Virus record (IMG/VR): IMGVR_UViG_3300044951_000432
Location: 1-23,282 of that record
Direction: 5' to 3' (one strand)
Source of the DNA: a virus
DNA: 23,282 nt
Under the pieces are notes generated by a model that was not told the origin of the DNA, did no database searches, and saw only the letters and a program-made list of their open reading frames with translations. Position 1 is the stretch's first letter. Each line of letters starts with the position of its first letter. The position numbers were made by a program, and so were the translations under genes. Shown here one piece after another: positions 6,710 through 11,554 of this stretch.

Positions 6710-7468
6710 TTACTTGATGCTTACTACCTCCGTGCTTACTGTGTTGTACATACTGCGTTTGCAGTCGGACATGATGCGTGACCAGCAGGTTTGGGCGCTG
6801 CCTACCTCTACCCATCCCCGTTTACCCCCAATACCTAACCACCGCTGTTCGTACTTGTACTTGGCGATGATGTGGGGCCAGTCTGCGGCATGCTCGGGGT
6901 CTGTCAGGATGTCACTTAATCTGCGGTGCTGGACTACGAGAACAAGTCTGTAAGTTGGCTGCACCGTGGCGTACAACAACTTGAACATGTCCTTGAACCC
7001 CGATGCCTCGACTGCATCCATGAATTCTTTGGACTCTGCCTTGTCGATACGCCGCGCCTCGAACGGGCGCAACGGGGTGATGACCTTGCCCTCGCCGTCC
7101 ATCGTAATCCCATCATAGTACTTGACCATGGTGCCATATCGGGTGCGCAGCACCGTCTGACTCAGGCTCATGATGCTACGGTTAAACACCGAGTAGTGGA
7201 ACGGCATAAACAATGCCGCGTCCCGCAGTGCCATCGCAGTGGTGGACTTTGCTACCCACCCGTTGCAATCAATCATCACGCGCCCATCGGGGTAAGCCCG
7301 CACAATGTCCGTGTTGTGGAATCTGATAGCCATGAATTGACTGCGCTGCACTACGCGGTGATGGCTACGTCCGCGCTTTGACTTGTCGGCAGGGGCATCG
7401 CCCTTGTATTGCCCACGAGTGTATTGGTGGGTGTCTAAGTGGTATTCGAGTTTGTCATACGTGTTCAT
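6710..7468 (-). CDS. Unknown phage protein (252 aa)
   Basis: A 252-aa basic protein beginning MNTYDKLEYHLDTHQYTRGQ. A basic, low-complexity stretch (DKSKRGRSHHRVVQRSQ, about 29-45) precedes a beta-rich segment IRFHNTDIVRAYPDGRVMIDC (48-68), then NGWVAKSTTAMALRDA and mixed alpha/beta sequence; the C-terminus is MYNTVSTEVVSIK. The FHNTDIVxxxxDGxVxIxxxGW strand pattern is one I associate with a recurring uncharacterised phage/plasmid family, but I have no name for it. AAGGA precedes the ATG, and a dyad repeat lies 28 bp upstream. A nucleic-acid-associated role is inferred only from its basic character. Confidence 0.75.
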   Translation of the reverse strand: MNTYDKLEYHLDTHQYTRGQYKGDAPADKSKRGRSHHRVVQRSQFMAIRFHNTDIVRAYPDGRVMIDCNGWVAKSTTAMALRDAALFMPFHYSVFNRSIMSLSQTVLRTRYGTMVKYYDGITMDGEGKVITPLRPFEARRIDKAESKEFMDAVEASGFKDMFKLLYATVQPTYRLVLVVQHRRLSDILTDPEHAADWPHIIAKYKYEQRWLGIGGKRGWVEVGSAQTCWSRIMSDCKRSMYNTVSTEVVSIK

Positions 7469-7496
7469 AATGTTTCCTTAATTGTCTACACAAATG

Positions 7497-7511
7497 TTCT
7501 AATGGTTAGAG
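7497..7511. repeat. Dyad repeat copy 4 (TTCTAA-TGG-TTAGAG)
   Basis: One mismatch in the last base. It lies between the stop of the 65-aa gene and the start of the 252-aa gene. Confidence 0.8.
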
Positions 7512-7513
7512 GT

Positions 7514-7711
7514 TTAGCCTTCACGGCTCGGTTGGTCTAGTTCATACGGCAGTTCGTATATGTCACTGAGCGTCCAGTCGGCAACGCCGTCAGATACCGA
7601 CCCGCTCTCAACCCTCTCCCATGCTAGGGTCTCGGCTTGCTCGGGCGTGTCAGCTTCAATGGTCAGGTCAACATACGATAGGCGCTTGAGTTCTACGATA
7701 TAGGTTGTCAT
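7514..7711 (-). CDS. Unknown small protein (65 aa)
   Basis: The frame is open further upstream, but ATG 7709-7711 has AGGA 7 nt before it and overlaps the stop of the upstream HTH gene (ATGA). It is therefore the supported start. The 65-aa product starts MTTYIVELKRLSYVDLTIEA, with DTPEQAETLAWERVESGSV and an acidic C-terminal half. The strand-helix pattern (YIVELKRLSYVDLTIEADTPEQAETLAWE) matches small phage proteins with a betaalpha 'T-x-x-A-x-E-x-A' module. No named family or function can be given. Confidence 0.7.
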   Translation of the reverse strand: MTTYIVELKRLSYVDLTIEADTPEQAETLAWERVESGSVSDGVADWTLSDIYELPYELDQPSREG

Positions 7712-7842
7712 TTCAGCTTCCTTAACCAGCGGCGTATCGTGCTGGGGTGTTTCTTTGCTTGACGGGCAATCTCTTTGACTGGTACTCCCGCAGAATGAAG
7801 GTTGTGTACCGCTAATAGGGCACATATTTTTTCATAGGTCAT
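7708..7842 (-). CDS. Minimal helix-turn-helix protein (44 aa)
   Basis: The ATG at 7840-7842 overlaps the upstream stop (ATGA), with AGAGGA 9 nt upstream. The 44-residue product MTYEKICALLAVHNLHSAGV... ends with PVKEIARQAKKHPSTIRRWL and RKLK. The segment EIARQAKKHPSTIRRWLRKLK is a good helix-turn-helix of the resolvase/Homeodomain-like type, with a basic recognition helix. The protein is little more than one DNA-binding unit. It could be a transcription factor and is a candidate reader of the nine dyad repeats, but that link is inference. Start choice is supported by the overlap at both ends. Confidence 0.72.
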   Translation of the reverse strand: MTYEKICALLAVHNLHSAGVPVKEIARQAKKHPSTIRRWLRKLK

Positions 7843-8207
7843 GATGTCAGTTCCTCTGGTACATCTACCTCGACACCCAGCTCGCTGGCAACGTAGCATC
7901 GCATTGCTGCGATAAGGGGTGTTTGCCCCCCACTTAAATAACCCTGCCAATGCCCGTCGCCTTTTCTGGCTTGCCACGTATCTTCCCAATCCTCGCCGAT
8001 ATGAATAACCGTGATTCCTTCGCGCTCAATAATCGGCCCGCCTTGTGCCCAGTCGGTTGATGGTGTGTAAACCGTGCCAAGACTGGAAGGGTGAACTTTT
8101 AGCTGCCCACGGTATATTTGCAAATTCCCACCGTGAATGGCTAGCAACCCCTCGCACTTCGCCACCGCCCAATCAAGAGCGGTTCCTGTTAGTTCATTGG
8201 TTTTCAT
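7839..8207 (-). CDS. DUF2591 (NinX-like) phage protein, copy 2
   Basis: A 122-aa protein beginning MKTNELTGTALDWAVAKCEG, the hallmark N-terminus of DUF2591 proteins found in many phages and prophages. The family signature STDWAQGGPIIEREGI lies mid-protein, and the C-terminal TPLIAAMRCYVASELGVEVDVP is also typical. Length is usual for the family, whose function is unknown. It overlaps the upstream paralogue by 4 bp (ATGA) and is a tandem duplicate of it; the two share the N- and C-terminal blocks but differ in the middle. Confidence 0.9.
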   Translation of the reverse strand: MKTNELTGTALDWAVAKCEGLLAIHGGNLQIYRGQLKVHPSSLGTVYTPSTDWAQGGPIIEREGITVIHIGEDWEDTWQARKGDGHWQGYLSGGQTPLIAAMRCYVASELGVEVDVPEELTS

Positions 8208-8563
8208 TTCAGTCCTTCAGGTAGTTCTACGTTATCCCCGAGCTTGCTGGCTACGTAGCAGCGCATAGCTGCGATCAGGGGTGTGGGGCCGCTTACCATG
8301 TGGCGCGGTTCATCATCGTAGTTTTGTTTTGTCCACGACAACCATACGCCTGCGGAATCAATGTCAAGGCACAGCTTCTCCCGCTCAATGATTGACCCAC
8401 CTTGTGACCAGTCGGTTGAGTAGTTCGCAGGTGCGCCAAAATCGTTGGCGTCTACGACTAGTAGTGAGCCGCCGTAACCTTCCCTGACATTCATACCCGC
8501 TTCTTTCTCACACTTCGCTACTGCCCAATCAAGAGCGGCTCCGGTTAGTTCATTTGTTTTCAT
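8204..8563 (-). CDS. DUF2591 (NinX-like) phage protein, copy 1
   Basis: A 119-aa paralogue of the next gene. It begins MKTNELTGAALDWAVAKCEK, with STDWSQGGSIIEREKLCLDI in the middle and TPLIAAMRCYVASKLGDNVE near the end. The central segment (residues about 22-50 and 75-92) is diverged from copy 2, suggesting that the two variable parts have different partners. The ATG at 8563 overlaps the end of the upstream membrane-protein gene by 14 bp. Family recognition is firm; the molecular role is not known for any member that I can name. Confidence 0.9.
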   Translation of the reverse strand: MKTNELTGAALDWAVAKCEKEAGMNVREGYGGSLLVVDANDFGAPANYSTDWSQGGSIIEREKLCLDIDSAGVWLSWTKQNYDDEPRHMVSGPTPLIAAMRCYVASKLGDNVELPEGLK

Positions 8564-8744
8564 GGTAGTTTCCTTGGTTTAAATAAATAGTCACGATGTA
8601 CCCTGCACACATCCCGCCCCATATCAGGGCTAGATTGAACAGCCAGCCTTCTTGGCCCCAGCCCACCATGATGGATACTGCGGCGCACACGGCAATGGCT
8701 ATGTCTGCAAGGGTTTGGGATTTGGTTGTCTGATACTCGGTCAT
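8550..8744 (-). CDS. Small two-TM membrane protein (64 aa)
   Basis: A 64-aa protein beginning MTEYQTTKSQTLADIAIAVC. Two hydrophobic helices are visible at about 11-30 (TLADIAIAVCAAVSIMVGWG) and 34-55 (WLFNLALIWGGMCAGYIVTI), separated by a short polar turn, with a polar C-terminus (NQGNYHENK). It is the first gene of the leftward operon after the structured leader, with AAGGA 7 nt before the ATG and a dyad repeat just upstream. It could be an inner-membrane protein or holin-like, but position in the early-type arm makes a lysis role doubtful. Confidence 0.75.
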   Translation of the reverse strand: MTEYQTTKSQTLADIAIAVCAAVSIMVGWGQEGWLFNLALIWGGMCAGYIVTIYLNQGNYHENK

Positions 8745-8758
8745 ATAGTTTCCTTAAG

Positions 8759-8773
8759 TTCTAATGGTTAGAA
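8759..8773. repeat. Dyad repeat copy 5 (TTCTAA-TGG-TTAGAA)
   Basis: A perfect dyad 14 bp before the ATG of the two-TM protein. It marks the 3' boundary of the structured leader on the minus strand. Confidence 0.85.
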
Positions 8774-9233
8774 GATAGCGGCTGCTATCGAATAGGGCAC
8801 AGAATGCCCTATACGCTAGGCCCTCTGGTATTGAGGGCTGTTGCCCCAGCTAGGTGCTGGTGGACTACGATAGGGTTTGTCGTTCACGCTTATTCCCCGT
8901 GAGGGGTTCGTGTTCCTAGTGCGGTATCAATCGTCGTCTTATGTGCCCCCGTATATGTAAGTGGTAGGCGTTGTCCGACCCGATACTCTCCGCACGTTAG
9001 GGTTCGCAGGGGATTAGCCTGAGAAGCCCGCCCATTTAAGTAGTTAACGTCTGTATTGCATGCAGCTATCGCCCACCTGACCTCGGCCTATGGGGCTACA
9101 CCGTTGCATGCAGGGACTGGCTACCCTACGCCTATTCACTCAGGGAGATATCGCAAAGCCTGCCTCAGGTCTCATTCCTTCTATGTAGTTTCCGGTCGCA
9201 ATGACCAGCGGCGGTTTGTTTGAGTCCGATAAG
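8774..9233 (-). ncRNA. Candidate long structured leader RNA (about 460 nt)
   Basis: No supportable ORF lies here. The segment is dense in inverted repeats: GATAGC/GCTATC (8774-8789), an 8-bp stem 8792-8812, GCCCTC/GAGGGC (8820-8838), CCAGC/GCTGG (8846-8860), CCCC-GTGA-GGGG (8895-8906) inside CACG/CGTG (8885-8912), a long-range stem GTGCGG+TATC with GATA+CCGCAC (8919-8928 with 8982-8995), TGCATGCA with itself (9057-9064 with 9105-9112), and GGTC/GACC (9194-9206). It is bounded by dyad repeats at 8759 and 9234 and lies downstream of a strong leftward promoter and a boxA. I infer minus-strand transcription. It is reminiscent of large ornate phage RNAs (GOLLD, ROOL), but I could not match it to either. 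Confidence 0.5.
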
Positions 9234-9248
9234 TTCTAATGGTTAGAA
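9234..9248. repeat. Dyad repeat copy 6, extended (9-bp arms)
   Basis: TTCTAA-TGG-TTAGAA, with the dyad extending three bases each side to 9231-9251 (AAG/CTT), making it the most perfect copy. It marks the 5' boundary of the structured leader. Confidence 0.85.
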
Positions 9249-9273
9249 CTTACCAAACATAGCCAATAAATTT

Positions 9274-9283
9274 TTAAAGAGCA
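9274..9283 (-). promoter_or_regulatory. boxA-like antitermination motif (TGCTCTTTAA)
   Basis: On the minus strand TGCTCTTTAA is followed by AAATTTATTGG, closely matching the boxA region of proteobacterial rRNA leaders (TGCTCTTTAACAATTTAT in E. coli). It lies about 55 nt downstream of the predicted start of the leftward transcript. NusB/S10 binding and antitermination through the long untranslated leader is inference from rrn and nut-site biology. Confidence 0.65.
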
Positions 9284-9342
9284 GGCACCGAATGTAGGTA
9301 GGGGGTTGCCGTGATTGGAGCGATATCCAAGTCGAGGGGTCT

Positions 9343-9371
9343 ATTCTAGCAGATTGCAGGGGGTTTGTCAA
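9343..9371 (-). promoter_or_regulatory. Strong sigma70 promoter for the leftward operon
   Basis: On the minus strand TTGACA (9366-9371, perfect consensus) and TAGAAT (9343-9348) are separated by 17 bp. The predicted start is near 9336, reading into boxA, the structured leader and then the gene at 8744. The GTAAC array begins 62 bp upstream. Confidence 0.8.
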
Positions 9372-9700
9372 GTGTTTAGATAACTAATTCTGGAGCGTTT
9401 TAGGGGTAATAACCATGATGGTGGTAGGGTTTGTTACGCATGTTACAAGGAAATGGGGCTTGTTACAAAAATGGCTGTAACGGGAATCGCCTTATAAATC
9501 AACGACTTAGAATTTGGAAAATTGCTTGTTACGGCTGTTACGGGGTTTTAGGGTATAAACGCCCCCATCCGCCCTAATATGTCCGCGAATCACCAAAACG
9601 GTGCATTTTCATCGCTCCATATTTAGTTTTCTGTAAGTGGGTGCGGACAGATTGAATTTTTGAAAAAAGGCCTAAAAAGCCTGTAACACCTGTAACAACA

Positions 9701-9734
9701 ATAAAATATATATATTATATCTCTCTCTCTCTCT
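9701..9734. repeat. AT-rich tract followed by (TC)n repeat
   Basis: An almost pure A/T run (9701-9720) is followed by CT dinucleotides to 9734, in the middle of the GTAAC array. It is a plausible duplex-unwinding element. It also contains a leftward TATAAT (9714-9719) without a convincing -35. Confidence 0.6.
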
Positions 9735-9846
9735 GTAACTCATTGATTTGTATAGGCACTTGCATGCATTCCTTGTTACAAGCAGTTTTGTAACATGTCA
9801 AGTATTTTTGTAACACGTGTAACAAACCCTACTGCCATCATGGTAA

Positions 9847-9861
9847 TTCTAATTGTTAGAA
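9847..9861. repeat. Dyad repeat copy 7 (TTCTAA-TTG-TTAGAA)
   Basis: A perfect 6+6 dyad embedded between GTAAC boxes at 9819 and 9870, far from any gene start. Confidence 0.85.
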
Positions 9862-9943
9862 GTTTGCCTGTAACAAGTTTCGTAACACGCGTAACAAGTT
9901 TTGTAACCAGCCCCGCCCGCGCGGCAACTATGACGCGCCAATG

Positions 9944-9958
9944 TTCTAATCGTTAGAA
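9944..9958. repeat. Dyad repeat copy 8 (TTCTAA-TCG-TTAGAA)
   Basis: A perfect 6+6 dyad 37 bp beyond the last GTAAC box and 97 bp from copy 7. Confidence 0.85.
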
Positions 9959-10007
9959 GTTTCGTCGCCACGAAGGGTTCCCCCTGCCAGCCCCGCCCGA
10001 TGCCCTC

Positions 10008-10047
10008 GCTCGCCCGCTCGCCCGCTCGCCCGCTCGCCCGCTCGCCC
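10008..10047. repeat. Five tandem copies of GCTCGCCC
   Basis: Five perfect 8-bp units in a non-coding stretch between the last dyad repeat of the array and the terminator of the 10145-10693 gene. The tract is C-rich on one strand and G-rich on the other. It may be simple slippage or a binding array. Confidence 0.9.
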
Positions 10048-10102
10048 GCAGTCGCACTACTATGACGCCATCCGCACGGATAGTGCGGAAATCAACGGGC
10101 GC

Positions 10103-10125
10103 AAAAAAGCCCGCCGAAGCGGGCT
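10103..10125 (-). terminator. Rho-independent terminator of the 182-aa gene
   Basis: On the minus strand a 7-bp stem AGCCCGC/GCGGGCT closes a TTCG loop (10108-10125) and is followed by TTTTTT (10103-10108). It lies 20 bp past the stop codon of the leftward 182-aa gene and would separate that gene from the control region and leftward operon. Confidence 0.9.
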
Positions 10126-10144
10126 CGATGGTAAGGGTAAACCC

Positions 10145-10693
10145 TTATTCGATTTCTTTGAAGGCATCCAATGATTCAATACACTGGTCAAGCACGCATG
10201 CCGCAAATTCAGTCAACCCAAGCAAACGGGCTTGTTTGATAGCCTTGGACAATGTTTTATCTAATTCGGCGCGTGTAGTGCTTTCCACTTTTCCGGCCTT
10301 GGGGGTTGCAGTGGCTTTGCTCGCGCCTTCGGCTTTTTTGGTAGCGGCTTTTTCGTTTATCAAACTGCGCGAGAATGGCACGCCATTTTCAAACGCAAGC
10401 CAAAAGCAGGATTGATACTGCGCAGCGGATTTTGCCTTGATGTAGTCCTTTTCTACCAAGGCCGCGAACAATTCGGCTATCTGCGCACGCGCAGGGTTTG
10501 AACGGGCATTACCCTTTAAGAATTCGGCCTTAGGTTTATCGGCATTAACAACCATGGTATCTAATACCAATTGAACGGCTTTGTCCTGAATAGCGATAAT
10601 TTTCGCACCGGTAGTAACGGCAAGGTTATGGGCTTTGCCGAATGCTGCAATAGTAGCGGCAGAAATGTCCGAAGGGATAAATACGGTTTTCAT
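10145..10693 (-). CDS. Unknown protein encoded as an isolated unit in the control region (182 aa)
   Basis: A 182-aa, Ala/Lys-rich protein beginning MKTVFIPSDISAATIAAFGK. An N-terminal alpha/beta segment (to about residue 55) is followed by a basic helical part (AEFLKGNARSNPARAQIAEL), an Ala/Lys/Thr-rich linker (about 113-138) and a C-terminal helical bundle (ELDKTLSKAIKQARLLGLTE; CVLDQCIESLDAFKEIE). It has its own promoter (10734-10762), a 5'-terminal dyad (10711-10728), operator-like dyads in and above the promoter, and its own terminator. That layout is common for autoregulated regulators or replication/partition initiators. No HTH or known family is visible, so the role is inferred from context only. 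Confidence 0.8.
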   Translation of the reverse strand: MKTVFIPSDISAATIAAFGKAHNLAVTTGAKIIAIQDKAVQLVLDTMVVNADKPKAEFLKGNARSNPARAQIAELFAALVEKDYIKAKSAAQYQSCFWLAFENGVPFSRSLINEKAATKKAEGASKATATPKAGKVESTTRAELDKTLSKAIKQARLLGLTEFAACVLDQCIESLDAFKEIE

Positions 10694-10710
10694 TTTGAGC
10701 TTTCATTAAG

Positions 10711-10728
10711 TATGGCGAATTTGCCATA
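10711..10728 (-). promoter_or_regulatory. Dyad at the 5' end of the 182-aa gene mRNA
   Basis: TATGGC (10711-10716) and GCCATA (10723-10728) flank GAATTT. The dyad starts 5 nt after the -10 box, exactly at the expected transcription start. It could be an operator or a 5' mRNA hairpin, and it parallels the hairpin of the HNH gene. Confidence 0.5.
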
Positions 10729-10733
10729 GCCCG

Positions 10734-10762
10734 ATTATATCTATTCCATTAGAATTAATCAA
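10734..10762 (-). promoter_or_regulatory. Sigma70 promoter of the 182-aa gene, with operator-like half site in spacer
   Basis: On the minus strand TTGATT (10757-10762) and TATAAT (10734-10739) are separated by 17 bp. The spacer contains TTCTAATGG, the left half of the dyad repeat, followed by a degenerate right half (AATAGA). A full dyad (copy 9) lies immediately upstream of the -35, as expected for repressor or activator control. Confidence 0.78.
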
Positions 10763-10764
10763 AC

Positions 10765-10779
10765 GTCTAACCATTAGAC
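10765..10779. repeat. Dyad repeat copy 9, inverted (GTCTAA-CCA-TTAGAC)
   Basis: The only copy with the central trinucleotide in the opposite orientation (TGG on the minus strand), and with a C/G pair replaced symmetrically in both arms (CGTCTAA/TTAGACG, 10764-10780). The compensating change keeps the dyad intact. It abuts the -35 of the promoter at 10734-10762. Confidence 0.8.
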
Positions 10780-10780
10780 G

Positions 10781-11011
10781 CCAGCCCCGCTGACCCACCC
10801 CATCCCCACCCGCCCAATCTGTAATGGGACTCCGCCGTGCGCTATTACACTGAGTGATCGACAAACGAACCACAATCCCACAGAAACTACTGTATGCCTA
10901 TACAGTACCCCCACCCCCCTCAAAATAGGAGACCCCCCGGTACAAAAATAAAAGCCTACCCCCAAAAAATATCGCATATACTCCGCCCAACTTAGGCTGC
11001 GTCAACTCGCC
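10781..11011. other. Non-coding control region before the packaging genes
   Basis: A C-rich stretch with no supportable gene. It holds the LexA-type box at 10888-10907 and a TATACT hexamer at 10977-10982, which could be a rightward -10 giving a leader of about 22 nt. No good -35 is found at the right spacing, so the rightward promoter may need an activator or lie further upstream. Confidence 0.5.
10888..10907. promoter_or_regulatory. LexA-type SOS box (TACTGTATGCCTATACAGTA)
   Basis: CTGT-N8-ACAG with extended flanks. It matches the E. coli LexA consensus TACTGTATATATATACAGTA at 17 of 20 positions, the differences being three central bases. It lies about 105 bp before the first packaging gene and about 195 bp above the divergent 182-aa gene. 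Which transcript it controls is unresolved. Confidence 0.7.
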
Positions 11012-11554
11012 ATGTACACTGTATCTGTAGATTACGATATCCCCGTTGCGGATTTTCTCCCAACTTTTGAGTCTCTGGAAGACAGGGTGGCTGCTGCCAT
11101 TGCGTCTTTGGTCGATACTGACTCGATACCCCAAGAAGTTTCTAAGCGTGAGCAAGAAGTATCCCGCGACATATTTGCTGGACACCAGCGGGCCTCCGAC
11201 GAAGACCTAGCCCGCCCCGGAGTAGTTGCCCACCTTGCTGGGCTCTTGCAAGAGTACGACCATGTGGTGGTCAAGTCTGCGGTACAACTGCGTACCTATA
11301 TAACAAACAAGTTAATCCTTGACTCGGACAATGCTGACCCGCGTATTCGCCTGAAGGCGTTGGAGATGTTGGGCAAAATCAGTGATGTCGGGCTGTTCAC
11401 GGACAAGTCAGAAATCACCATGCGCCACCGGCCAACGGAAGAACTGGAGCAACTCCTGCGGGAGCGGCTTACTCGGGTGGTTGAGGCGGGGGAGTTTGAC
11501 CCGACGCCCAGATCATCGCCCATGCGATTAGATATTACAGAGGTCGTGGGGTAA
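11012..11554 (+). CDS. terS: Putative small terminase subunit
   Basis: A 180-aa acidic protein immediately upstream of, and overlapping by one base, the large terminase gene. It begins MYTVSVDYDIPVADFLPTFE. It is mostly helical, with a central segment GVVAHLAGLLQEYDHVVVKSAVQLRTYITNKLILDSDNADPRIRLKALEMLGKISDVGLF that resembles terminase small-subunit or phage DNA-binding proteins of similar neighbourhood. The final part ELEQLLRERLTRVVE may be the oligomerisation or TerL-contact region. Small terminases recognise the packaging site and recruit the motor. No Shine-Dalgarno is seen before the ATG, and there is no earlier start in frame, so a short or near-leaderless message is possible. Assignment rests mainly on position. 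Confidence 0.72.
   Translation: MYTVSVDYDIPVADFLPTFESLEDRVAAAIASLVDTDSIPQEVSKREQEVSRDIFAGHQRASDEDLARPGVVAHLAGLLQEYDHVVVKSAVQLRTYITNKLILDSDNADPRIRLKALEMLGKISDVGLFTDKSEITMRHRPTEELEQLLRERLTRVVEAGEFDPTPRSSPMRLDITEVVG

Larger units (their letters stand above)
9433..9907. repeat. GTAAC iteron-like array, 17 copies, possible origin or enhancer
   Basis: GTAAC/GTTAC begins at 9433, 9442, 9462, 9477, 9528, 9537, 9683, 9692, 9735, 9775, 9790, 9810, 9819, 9870, 9882, 9891 and 9903. About one copy is expected by chance in 475 bp. Five pairs are spaced exactly 9 bp (9433/9442, 9528/9537, 9683/9692, 9810/9819, 9882/9891), with consensus TGTAACA-N2-TGTAACA. The leftmost copies point one way and most of the right-hand copies the other. 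An AT-rich tract lies inside. Replication origin, partition site or upstream activator array for the leftward promoter are all possible. No gene lies in this stretch. Confidence 0.8.

Noticed and set aside
8774-9233. tRNA or tmRNA genes in the structured region
   Set aside because: No intact acceptor/T-loop arrangement (GGTTCRANYCC) or CCA end was found on either strand, and no tmRNA tag frame is visible.
9433-9907. OmpR/PhoB-type response-regulator array
   Set aside because: The repeat resembles such half sites, but the 9-bp spacing differs from the usual 10-11 bp and a phage origin would not be expected to depend on it; kept only as an iteron-like array.
10008-10047. CRISPR-like array
   Set aside because: The units are 8 bp with no spacers; it is a simple tandem repeat.
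10774-11185. Leftward ORFs in and over the region before terS
   Set aside because: One is a C-rich intergenic translation and the other is the antisense shadow of the terS start; neither has a ribosome site or a plausible protein.
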